Positions 34,401 to 47,455 of a stretch of 64,000 nucleotides of DNA are shown piece by piece. The DNA lies in the NCBI GenBank assembly GCA_000499405.2, contig HG738139.1, positions 4,736,616 through 4,800,615 of the forward strand, read 5' to 3'. Position numbers and translations under genes: made by a program. Source of the DNA: Onchocerca volvulus. Lineage: Eukaryota; Nematoda; Chromadorea; Rhabditida; Onchocercidae. Each line of letters starts with the position of its first letter. Position 1 is the first letter of the stretch. The notes under the pieces were generated by a model. That model was not told the origin of the DNA. It saw nothing but the letters and a program-made list of their open reading frames with translations, and ran no database searches.

Positions 34401-36776
34401 TCTATTTGCAGTATCTGAGATGTTAATTCAGATTATCGGATTTCGAAAGATTATGATATGCTGATTGTAATTTGATTCATGATGATAACTAACGGAACAA
34501 TGTGATTGTATGTAATTTGGATTTTAAATTATTATCAATCAATAATTAGAATGATCTATAGGGTTATATTTGATCTTGTATTTTTTAACTGCATTTAGAT
34601 TTTTCTTATGAATATTTATAAAATATTTTTAAAAATGTGTAATAGAAATTTTTGGAAAATGTCGAATAGTTTTTATTTTTGGATTGAAATGAATACTTTT
34701 GTTATAAATGCTTTGATTTATAAGATTATGCTATGATCATTATAATATTTGCATATTTTTCTATGCAAAAATCAAATTTTAAAATGCATTGGCGGAAAGA
34801 TGAAGATAATGAAACATATGAATAAAGATTAGAAAATTGTTAGGTTAGGTTTAATTTAAAATACTTTGAATTATTGACTCAAGCATTTATATATTTCTGG
34901 ATGTAAATAAATTTGCTTTCAATCAAGATTCTATTTCGAAAACTCATATTTTAAATCACTTTTGCTATGTCAAATTATTCTGTGCAAAATAAATTTTAAC
35001 ATATTACAATAATTTCATAACTTACCAGGAATTTGTAGATTTTTGTGATTCTACTCTAGAAATTTCAGATTTGTTTCGAAAATTCCAAGTTTTTGCTTGG
35101 AACTGTTTAAACCTTCAAAATCTTACTCTACCACTGGCTTTCATTTTACACAAATTGGAAAATAGGATAAAATATGCCAAAAAGAAGGAAAATGCTTTTG
35201 CTATAATATTTATAAATTTATTATCAAAAAAAAAAATTAAAATTCTCAATCATTAATAAATTTCGAATTTGCTTTAAATAATTTTGTGCTAATTTTATTA
35301 TTAAGTTAAGCTAGCTCATGTTGATTTCTTTGTAATTGACTTATTAATCAGATCTGAAATCAGTTTAAAAATCACTTAATAACAAAAACTCATTTGTAAA
35401 CAATAATTAACAAATAATCAGTAGCAAACAATCTGACAATAGATGAAATTAACAGAATATATTTTTTTTAAAGCGGTATTTTTAATCTGTTTTAATATTT
35501 TAAAAAGTTTTTGTTCAGTCATGTCCTCTACAAATGGCTAATAAACTGGCTAATAAATGACCGGTGCGACACTAACGACGCCTATTTGGTGACAAATTTC
35601 CATTCATTTTAATTTTTTTTCTAAAATTATTTTTCCACGCTTTTCTTCCTTTAATGTTTTAATACTGTTGCACTCTTAATCAATTTGTTCGGCTATGCCA
35701 TTGATACAAATTTGCCGCCATATCAGACAAAAATATCAAATATCAAATTTTTATGTCCAATGATGACTCATTTCATCTTCAGCCTTTTAACATTTTCATT
35801 TTATTCAATGAATAAATTTACTTTTATCAATAGCCGAATTTAAATTTATACTTTCAATTATCAAAAATTCGCACTTTCAGTTAAGATCAGAGATAAGTAC
35901 TGAAATATAGACAGAATGTTTTAATTATCAATTATGATAATGATAATATATATTCATTATTAATTTTCATAATATGCATATTCACAATTAAATACAAACT
36001 AAAAGTCTATTCAAAATTTTTCCGAAATAAAATCAAAGGATAGTATATTTTGCTTGAAAAAGTTTCATTTTCTTCGTTTTTTTTTTTTTTCTTCTCAACA
36101 ACAACAAAGCTTTAATGATAATCGGATGCTTATCATATTGGTGGAACATTGTACCGGCCTCTTAATAAACTAACTAAAATGTGCAATTTTTAATCCAAGA
36201 TTACATCTGTGTATGGATGTGTGTATTGAATGTTTATATTTAGCTAAATTTGTGCGAAAAAAAAACTCGAGCAGAAATTAATTTTCAGAAAATGTGGCAT
36301 TTTATGAAAAAATCGTGAAACAATGCTATTAACGAGCGTTTTTCCTTTTTTTCATCACTTTCATCTGATTCGGCAATTTCTTGATGTTTTAATTCCTTCC
36401 GTATTTTTTTTTTTTAAACTTTTTTATTTTATTTCTTTTTCTAAAAGAAAGGACGGCATTCATAAAGGAAAAATGATGCGTCGTTTACCGCAAAGGAAAC
36501 TAATTTTTGTCGTACATTTTTGAAATTTTATCAATGAATTTTATAGTAGCTGGCTATTGTTTACAATAACAACAACTGCTGCTGCTGTTATTACAACAAT
36601 TATTACATGGTAGCGAAAAGCGCAAATGTAACTTACAAATCCGCCCATTTTGTCATTTTTTAATTGCTAGTTGTTTTTGCTATATATTTTGTCTAGCTTG
36701 CTAGATATATTCATTTCATTCTTCATCTGAAACCAAAATTGTTGCTTTTCTCGCATCATTTTGAAATTCGTCAAAA
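31481..36776. other. Non-coding stretch upstream of the formin
   Basis: I see no coding signal apart from chance ORFs. It contains a TA dinucleotide run near 31671-31690 and poly-T tracts (for example near 33340 and 36080). The formin promoter and 5' UTR should lie in the last part. Positions 36690-36776 are mostly T-rich, and an in-frame TGA at 36762-36764 sits just before the formin ATG. Confidence 0.5.
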
Positions 36777-39700
36777 ATGGACGACGAATTTGATGATGCA
36801 TTGTTGTTAGAAGAAATTCAACGCTGTCCTGGCAAATATTTCACGCAATATCTTTATGGTACGTTTTTCGTTTAATTTTATCGTAAAACGAACTAAGTTT
36901 TATATTTTGTGAGTAATGCGAACGTTATTTTAAAATATTTAAATGGTTGGCAAAATTCGATAGATATTTAAAATTTCAAAAAATTCGATTTACTTTTACT
37001 TCTCATATATTTTTTATTAGATGATAATCATAATAATGTTAAAATGATAATAATAATCTTATATACTTCTTATATAATGCTAATGATGATAATGAAACGA
37101 TGACCTAAAGTTTTATTTTAAATTGACTTTTTAAAAATTAAGTTTTTGGATTTTCAAAATGTAAAATATATGTATGCATTATATTTTTTATGATAATATA
37201 TGCTTTTTTAATGATTTCCGTTTTTCTCAATTATAAAATTTTCTAAATTATTAAAGAAAACTTTCTAATACATTATTTGAAACGTAAATCACAAAATTCA
37301 AACTTAATATCTTAACACATCATCCATGATTATCATTGATGGTTGACAGCCTGCCCGATAATGATCTTAAGATTGATGATCAATTGCCTCGTAATTCTCA
37401 GACCGGAATTCAGATTCTCAGATCTGAATTCAAATTCCTCAACTATATTCACTTGCTCGATACTTTCATTCAATTAATATAAAATAAAAGATTACAAATA
37501 CTCTGAAAAACAACAGTTTTTTAAGTTCATATGATTTATTAAGAAATTACAAAATAAAAATAAGTCAATGAATTGCAAACAGACTATTAATTATTTGTTT
37601 GCTGTTTGTTTGTCGTTTATTAATTTACCCTATTTATGGTCTTTACTACTTTTTCAGTTCATATGACGAGCTTTTTTATCTCATAATTTTGTTCAGAAAT
37701 AATTACAATCATTTAACTAAATCGTTAAATTGAAAAGAAAAGTACGAAAAGAAATGGATCGCTGAATTGTTCAAATTTTATAACAAATTATCCGTTCGAG
37801 AAATGAAAGACAAAAAAACAAAAAAAAAAAAGAAAAAAAAAACTTAAATGATTTCGATGATTTATTAACGATCAGTTAAGCAATTATTTGCAACTATTTT
37901 TTTCTTACTTTTTCAATTAAGATTTATTAAATAGATAAAAGGTAGAAAGTGCAATGCTTAGTTCTATTCCCTTTTGAATTCATATAAATTTAATAGATTT
38001 GCAAATCTCAGACTATAATAAATTAATCAATATTTATTATCTGGAATAAATTATTTATACATATAATCGTTATTGTTATAGCAACGGTAACATGTCCATG
38101 ACAAAATCAATATGCATATCCTAAAATTTTAAGTTATTAAAATATATAATCTTGATGATTAGAACAAATGCATCTTTTGCAGTAAAATTCTCATATTTTT
38201 ATTATAATTGTCGAACATCTATTTGTCTTTAATCATATCATGCGTAATTTTCATTGATAAAATTATTCTAAAATTGATTAGTATGAAATGATATAAAAGA
38301 TTTGATAATAGCAGCATGAATCAGTAAAATTACGCCTATAAGCTAAAGCAAACAATTTTCATCTATAATTGAAAGAAAAAAAAAGAAAATTTATTTACAA
38401 ATTAAATGGAATTATCATCCTTCATGACAAGAGAGATTGTTTCCGTATCAGTTCAACTGCTTTCATCTTAAGATCAATGCGGTATTCAATTAAATTTTGT
38501 AATAATGAAATTGAAATCAAAATAGTTAATTTTACTGTTTAAAATATTTAAATTTTCTTTGCTATATTCTTCGATAACGAGATAGCGTATCGAATAACTC
38601 CGCTGATTTCCTGAAAAAAGATCAAATTTCTTATCTTTAAAATTTTTCATTTAATTCGATTCATTTATTGAATATTCATCATTTTCATGTTATGTGGTAA
38701 AATTTGTAGCATATTTTTGGAATAAAATTTTTTCCAATAATAAATTAAAATAATAGATATTTTAGCATTTTGATCTTCAACAAATACAAGAAAAATAATC
38801 TCAAATTGTTTAAAAAGTTTATTCTTTTTCTCTTTAAATAATCAATCAATCAATCGACCAGTTAATTCAATAAAAACGATTGAAATGCACAACCAATAAC
38901 TGAGCTATTTTTTTGATATTTTATTGCTCTTTTCCATTTTCTGATTTGCCTAACAAAAAAAAAAGGCTCAATTAATGATAAGCAAGTAATAGTATCAGCT
39001 AATAAATAAATTGGAAGGAATTTATAAAATATATCTAAGCGTATTTTCGCATTTGTTGTGACAAGAAAAGAAGAGAAGCAAAGAAAAAACCGGAAAAAAT
39101 GTTTCAAAAAAGTTTGCAAAATCGTTTAAATGCTGGTTTTGCCATTCTACTCGTTTTTGTTGTACTAAATAATTGATCGATTGATCCATTATTTACTAAT
39201 GATGTGGAATGAGTGATCGCTTGTCTCGAAAAAAATTTCTCTTATTTCTCAATTATCATCTCGAGGAAATGTACAGATCAAGTTATTCGAGAAGAAGGAA
39301 AAAAAAAGGCAAGAATGCTTAGAGAAACTGTTTCAATAGGCATACTTTCATCTCTTTATATATAAGTTGGAAATACGACCGCAAAACAGAAATTTACATA
39401 AGTTGGAAATTTGGTCGCAAAATAGAAACTTATAGAGTTAGAAATTTGATCGCAAAATGGAAATGTAAAATTTCTTTTAATATTAATTTTATTCGTTTTA
39501 AAAAAATACACTTTTTTCATCTATTGCTCAATATCTATGGTAATATCTATGGTATTATTATATCCATGGTACTACGGAAAAAAAGTTATATTGAACTGGA
39601 AGATAGTTCACATAGGTACTACTGTAGAATAATAATATTCAGTCAGTCAGCCCTATTAAATCACAAGAATTTACACTTCAAAATTTCATTTATTAATTCA

Positions 39701-41336
39701 AATATCAAGACAATCACAACGGAATGTTGAAACAAGAGATGAAATTCATTACTTATTTTGATTTTGAAAAATAAATTAATTTACTGACAGTTGAATTTTC
39801 TTCAAATTCAAATAAATTTTTTCACGCTTCATATAACATTTTTTACACTTTACTGCAACAATCAGATGTCTTCAAACTGGAAAACAATAAAATTTTACGT
39901 GAAACATCCGATTGGTATCGTAAAATATTCAATATCATGTGAAAACATGGAAATTTGATAAACGGAAAAAAATTTATTGAAAAATGATGGAAATTGAATT
40001 CTAAATAAGAGCACTAGGTAATAATTGATTTTTTAAGAAAAAAAAAGAACTCAAGATTCGAAAAATCGCTTAATCTATATTATTTGTCCATTCAATTCGC
40101 AAAATTGCTGAATTTTTAGATTAGTAAATGAAAAAAAAAATAAAATTAATAAATAAAATATAATTAGGCTGAAAATATGGACATGAATATTTTTCAGGCT
40201 CAATTTTATACTGGCAGAATTTTTCCATATAAACTGCATTAAATAAAACCTTGTTCATAATTAATTAAATGATTTTTTAAAAAGTTAAAATATCCATGAA
40301 AATTTATTTTTGATTTTAGGGACGGATACAGTTGGCATAGTCGACCTATTAAATCGACTGATACAAAGTAAAAACGGTTTCGAACTTTCAATCGAATGTC
40401 TTTCTTGTTGGCAGGTTTCAATTTCAATTTCAATTTCATTCCCGACTATTTCTTTCTCAATCTCTTATCCTAAATACCCTAAAATCTCATTCCATTTTTA
40501 TGAAATTTTTCATTTTAATAATGAAAATAAATAATTTTATTGAGTTTGTGGAATTTGATTAAAAATTATGAATGATTGATAAATTCTGAAAGATATTCAG
40601 ATAAGCTGGTAAGCATTAATGGTAGTTTATGGATATAGGCTTATCAATTTATCTGTCGACTTGTTAATTAATTATCAGCTTGTCTACTTATCAAGCTTAT
40701 CAACTTGTCAATAATTATCAAAGATTCAAAGTTCGAAGTTATGTCACGATCTTCTGCAAACTATAAAACAATTGATTTTCAACTAGATTAGTTTCTTCAG
40801 AAGACACTTCAAATTTGTTTAAAAAATGTGACGAAAATCTCACTTCATAAAAAAAGCATTCATATATCTGTTAGTGAATCTGATAGAATTTCCTGAATGT
40901 TGCTTGAAATCTATCAAGTTCTATCAGGTCAGAGGTCATAATTCCAGAAGATTTTAGGATCTAATTGGCGCAAATTATTGTTTGGAACCAGTTTCAAGTG
41001 AACTACAACAAACTGAAAGCGCACAACTCATATGCTTATGCTTGAAATTTCTCAATCGCTTATTGGAATATTCGCCAAATTCCATAGCTCGGATACGAAT
41101 TGATCATGAATTGAAAGGTGAATTTTTGATAAATCAATTTTGAAATTCATTCTTTTCGGAAAATCCTTTCTTCATTTAAGATATAAAATAAATAATTATG
41201 TAATCAATCTTTTTTCTATTTTTTTTTTGTAACTTCAAATCTAGGACAAAAATTAGTAATTATTGCTAGAAATTGAAAATTTCATACGCTGAAATTTTTC
41301 AAGTTTATCATATCGATCCATTTTTCTCTAAACTTA

Positions 41337-41423
<87 letters not shown>

Positions 41424-43110
41424 CTTTTTACTTTTTACTCTCTTTCTTTGAAGAGTTTAAGTTGTAATGTTGTTTTATCTGTGGATTTTCGATTTCCTGT
41501 ACGGAATAAATGAATTCAAAATAATCTACCCTAACTTGATCCATTGAATTTGCTAAATTATAATATCTTTTAATCTAAAAAATTGCATTAGAGAATTCTG
41601 AGGGCCATCAAATGTGGAATCTTTAAACGCGGTCAAGAGTGCATTTCATTCCTACATTTACCTCTCGAAAATTCAACAACCTTTTCCTTCTTTATTAAAT
41701 CCTTTGTTATTTAAATTTTACCTTGATTTTGTTTGATTTCCTTCTTCTAATCGCTGTCATTTGATAAAAATTAACAAATTCGTCAATTTATCTTATTCCA
41801 GTATCAGCCCCAATTGCTTTACGCGAATTTTTTTATTCAATGTAATACATTCACGGAAAATATCAGTTCAAATATTAACAAAAATGAATGAATTATAATC
41901 ATTATCATTCCCGGAAAAAAGTGACCCATTTCGAAATTGAAGTTTTTAAACTGAATTAACAACACTTGTTTTTGTCGAAAAAAAAAGCCGAACAAAAGTT
42001 TCAAGTTTAAGGAAAAAATTCAAAAAATTTAGTTTTAGTGCTTCGAAATTTTAATATCTTGAAGAAAATGAAGAATTCAGTGTTTAAAATCTTAAATTTT
42101 TTAAAAAATTCTAAACATTTTTGTCATTTATATGCAAGGATGAATTTATCAATTCCGAGTCATTTTCTATTCCTAGATTTCGTAATGAAGGAAAAATTGT
42201 AAAAATATTAACAATATTATTAATCTGAGCAAATCTTCATTTTAAATACTTTTTCTTCTTTTGAAACTGGGAATCAGGAAATGGAAACATATTTAATGAT
42301 TACAAGATTATGTCAAATATTTGCTAATGTCGTTAAAAAAAATCAGTTTTATTATTAGATATACTTCCCATGATTTACGATTTAATTTTAAAGTTGGATT
42401 TTGTTTCGATTTTTTGTTGGGCTTAATTTCTAACTATATTTCAGGTAAAATTAAACCTTAATTTAATTTTACTATCATAAAATGCAGAATTTCTAATGAT
42501 AATTTCCTATATCGAACACCTTCATTCCTAAATCCTTTCATTTGGTTCCTCCATCATAATGCTCTTTATCAGCAACTTTAAATAAACTTGATATTTGAAT
42601 TCTTTTTCACTTAGTCATCGATCCTCATCTATATTCCAAAAACCCGTAGAAAACATCATTTCTATCGTCTTTTAGTTTTAGTTGATGTATTCGTCTTATT
42701 TTAAATTTCTATTTTAAAGCATCTACAGCAATTTCGTTTTTTTTTTTTTTTTTTTTTTTTTTCAAGGCTTCAGTTGTTTAAAGCAATTTTGCTTTTCTCT
42801 TAGGGCAGTTACTTTTGCTACATAAATTTCTGATATTTGGAAGAAATTTTTAAAATTAAAAAATACATCAAAAGGCATTTAAAAGCTTGAAAATCTTGTA
42901 AAATAACTTTAATTAAAGCTTCTAATGTCGAGATTTTCAGAATATATTTAAATTTTTTTCTGTCGCCATCAATCAAACTGTTGAAAACTTCTGTATCTTT
43001 CCATTTCTTCTTATCAGTAATCTTTACAAAGCATATTCAATAATGATTGTTAACTAAATAAAATGGGAATGATTCAGTATGAGTGGCATTTTTACATTAA
43101 ACATTCTGAT

Positions 43111-43153
<43 letters not shown>

Positions 43154-46100
43154 CATATCTAATGCATATTTATGATTTGATCTAGCCATGATAACTCCAT
43201 CTTTCTCCGTTCTTCCAGATTTATATGGAAATTATTACTTCCAATCATCTGAATCATTTCATTGTTCAATCTCATCTGAACATTTTTTTATCTTCCTCTT
43301 ATAAATTTTAATTTTAGAAAATAATGTTTTTTAAATTCAGACTCTCTTTTTGAACAATCAAAAGAGGTGAACAGCTCTTTAATGATAATTATGATAAAAC
43401 TTTTCAATAATATTTAAATGATTAACAATGATGAGCATCCTTCTGAACACAGAGCAATCTTTGAAATATGAATTCTTTCAGTCGTTTGTCAATTCATTGC
43501 AAATACTTTCATCAATTATTAAATGACTTGTAAATTCTGCTTGAAAAGTAATCATTTAAAATTTTGTTTTGAAATTATGGTCGATTTTTTATCATTTAAA
43601 CTGTCTGATTGGATATATATTTGAAATTTGTTAAATGACAAAAAATGTGAAGTCAAAATATAAGAAAACTAATTTTGATGATTCGAATAAAAGAAATTTA
43701 ACTTATCAATTAAATGTTGATTTAATAATCATAATTTATATATGAAGTAACTAATTACACTATATCTTTTATGGACATGTAGATAGATTCAGTAGAATAG
43801 CTTCGTTGCTGATATCAAAAAAAGAAAAAAAAAACAAGCAGCAAAACTTTGGTAAGACTTTGCAAAAAGGATTGAAAATCATTCTGCTATTATTTGAGAT
43901 TTTATATCGAATAATGCTTTTTTCTAGAATCCTCAATTTTTCATACAGTAAATTGTCATAGCTTCGTATTTCAAGTATCAAAAAAAAAGGAAAATTTCAT
44001 AGCTTCACATTTTACGTGCCTTCACTGATTTGCTCTGCTTTTTTGATATTCTGAAATAGTTTAAATGTTGTGAAACCTCGAAAGATTAAGATGAATACAT
44101 CATCAACATCATTGCAAAGCCTTAGAAAAAACAATGAAATTTTGAAGAAGAATCATTTCATCGTTGAATAAAGTTGAAAATTTAATTCTTTTATTAAGAC
44201 AAAAATTTCTTGACAAATTACTACTAAACAAAATTTCTAAATTTATTTTCCTTTATAACCATGAAAAAATTAATAATTTATTAATGTATAAACTGGCGTT
44301 ATTAACAATAATTTGTTTATTAAGAGAAAGGTATATACTTGTAAGATTTTTTTCTTTCTTTTTTTTTGAGATTACGAGCTTGGAAAGTATAATTTTTCTA
44401 AAAAGCAGTTTCTCAGGACATATCCATCATTTCAATCAATTTCGGGACAATGCTCTGCTGCAACTGCCATTTTTCATTCGCTATCGTAAATTTTTCTTCT
44501 TGAAAATCGAATAAAAAAATGGGTAAAAATAAAGCTTTATTTTTTAATGCATCTATTGCTATAAAATGTGATGACAAGATTAGAATCGAGCTATATTTAA
44601 TATTGAATAAATGAATATCTAAATACTTAATTCTGGTATTTTATTCCGTATAATATGAATTTCTTTTCGAACTTCGGTACTTTTTTTCGTATACAGGGAC
44701 ATATGCAAAGATATAGAAAATAAGTCCAGTACTAAATAAAATGCCATAGTAACGAGACTAAAATACCAGAATTAAATATTCTGTGAAATTCTTCAATTCT
44801 TTTTTTTTTTTTTTTTTTTTGAATGGCGTTGTTTGAATCTTATCGACAATACATCACTACACATATTTCTCTTATGCTCCGTAATTTCTTGACCGAAAAA
44901 TATTTATTTTTATGAGATTCATTAACATTTAAGTATTAATTTGCGAAAAACGTTTGTCGCATGCATATTTCATGAATACTTAAATAATTGCAGTCCACTG
45001 TAGGCATTTATATTATTGATAATGATTATTATCTATCTTCGAATAATGAATATCATTTCAACTATACAGTCGAGTTCCAGCCAGCCTGCTCTATTTTATT
45101 GTTATCTTATGTTACCTGTAAAAAATATCCGAACGAGAAAGAAATGAATTTTTATGTTCTTTTTATTGTTTTTCACTTTTTTAACTTTAAAATCTTTGAA
45201 ATGATTGAATGAGTCTGAGAAGGAATTCGAGATGACTTCTTTGTGAGACAATCAAAAGTTGTCATTTAATTGCAACAATTAAAAATATGAAGAAACATAG
45301 TTATAAAAGACAATTAATAAATACAACTAGATAATAAATACAAGCTGTGCTATTCCTTGAGGTTTAACAACTAGTAAAATTATAAAAATATGCTTTTATT
45401 TATAAATTTTACTCTCCAACAATTTTTCCCTTCTTTTTTTGGGGGGGGAATTTTGCTGCTACTTGCATAAATGAAATTTCATAAATTGGAGCTTTATTTC
45501 TGAAAATAATAATCCATGAATTCTAAAATAAAATAATTCTGAATTAATTATTTCCATAAGATATAACCTTGAATCATAACATTAATCTTCTTATTCAAAA
45601 TATCATGCCCGCTAAAGATAAGAATAGCAAAATGGTAATTATTCTTGCATTCTAATTTGAATAATTTCAGAATTGAACGTCAGTGAACGTGTCAACGAAA
45701 TAAGGTATGATATTTTATTTATACTTTTGTAATTAATATTTTCTATTTTTCCCTTTAATTTTTATCTTTGATATAACTTTTTTTCTAATTTTTTCTTTTA
45801 TTTCGATGAACAAAAATTTGAAATGTCTTTTATCAACTTCACTTTACTTAACGACATCATTCTATTCGTTTGATAAAAAAAGAAAAAAAAAAGAGAATAG
45901 TTTGAAATGTTCAGTCTTATTTGACGTGAGAATCCATTATGATAGATCTTATCAGAATCTCTTTCAAATCCGAGAACTTTTTTTTTTAAAGAAGCAAATG
46001 AAATAAATCGCTTTGTGTAGAATCGATGATTTAGCATGTTTTTTAAAAATTTTTGATTTAATTTTAGAATTATCCAATTTCTATCCATTCAGACTAGTCT

Positions 46101-47417
46101 AAGCATTTCAAAATAAGGTGAATGAGAAAAAACTGATTGTTATAAGTCATTTTTTTTCTTTTTTTTTTCACTGAGAATGAAACTTCAGCTAATATTGCCA
46201 ACTTTTAAGCGTATACGAGAATCAAGTAAATCGATTAAACGTAATGATTAAATTATGATTTTTTGATTTTATTTTTCCCAAGCCTATAAATGATGTCCCT
46301 AGATTCCTTATCACATCTTTCTACAACGTAATCAGAAGCTATTATTTTGCATTATCATTCTTTCATTTCTTCATCATTACTTCTTTATCAATTGCCATCC
46401 TTTATAAAATACCAAAATCCATTTTCTTAATTGTTTATTTCCCGCATTGATTTGTCGATCTGAATAATTCTTCTATCTCTCAAACTAAAGTACTACTTTC
46501 TTGAATAAATTTTGAACAATAATATTTTCGATTTTTGGCTCTCCCTAAAAGTACTCAATCTGTCACTGTAAACAATGAATTGATGGTACCATGGTGAGCA
46601 AACATTTCTGGTTTTGACATTTTCTCATTCCAAATATTACTTTTTCCCTCACCTTTATTAGAAGCTAATTTTATTTCAATAAGAAAGTCCAAGTTTGGGG
46701 CTAATTTTGGAGTTGAGCAAATTAAATGATCCTTGTTATCAGATAATCACGAATGGTATAGTATTTTCTGCTTTGCCAATTAGCATTACTTAGTTTCAGA
46801 GTGATGAGATCAGAGGAAAATACTTCGAAATTTTTTTTGTGAATTTTACAATTTGCTAAATTTTCGACATTTTTTTTTTGTGGGGATTATTTTCATATTT
46901 CGAAAAATATACGATTTCTTTAAATGATTGATGTATGTAAGTATATATATGCATTTTTTACGTATGCAAAATTATGTAATTGTGTTATTTTCCAAAAATC
47001 ATGAAAATTTTTGCGTTAATTGTAATTGTGAATTTGCATTTTTTTAGGTCTCATTTTTTTTTGAAACACTAATGAAAAATCCATTTACTATATTTTCACT
47101 CCATAATGCTCGAGTAATAATTTATTTTTGTGCAATTAGAGTAATTTTAATACCTGAAGTAGTTGATTGTTTAAATGGACTGTTCCGATAACTGTTACCT
47201 GAGTTAACTTTTTTGACAAATATTCCTGTAAATTCATACCGGACATACAATCGACAGATGAATTGCTTTTCATTCATATAGCATTTCGTAAGTAATTTTA
47301 TCGATTAATAAAAAATATTTAAATCTTCGAATCATAAATAATTTAATTAAATATACTGTTGAAAATGAAGTAAACAGCTAATATCGATACATTGGCATTT
47401 AAAAAGCTTTAGATTGT

Positions 47418-47455
<38 letters not shown>

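Larger units (their letters stand above)
41118..45670 (+). other. Formin intron 3 (4.5 kb)
   Basis: The phase-consistent join runs from exon 3 (AAA G) to 45671 (AA TTG). Inside lie a trinucleotide microsatellite (41339-41421), a long T-run (43113-43151), a fold-back element (44622-44780) and a possible extra exon (45004-45117). Confidence 0.6.

Noticed and set aside
41273..41467. Poly-serine ORF
   Set aside because: Produced by the CAG/TAG microsatellite inside a formin intron.
44164..44514. 116-codon ORF, plus strand
   Set aside because: Phe/Leu/Lys-rich translation of AT-rich intron sequence, without similarity.
45798..46088. 96-codon ORF, minus strand
   Set aside because: Low-complexity, overlaps another ORF on the plus strand, lies inside a formin intron.
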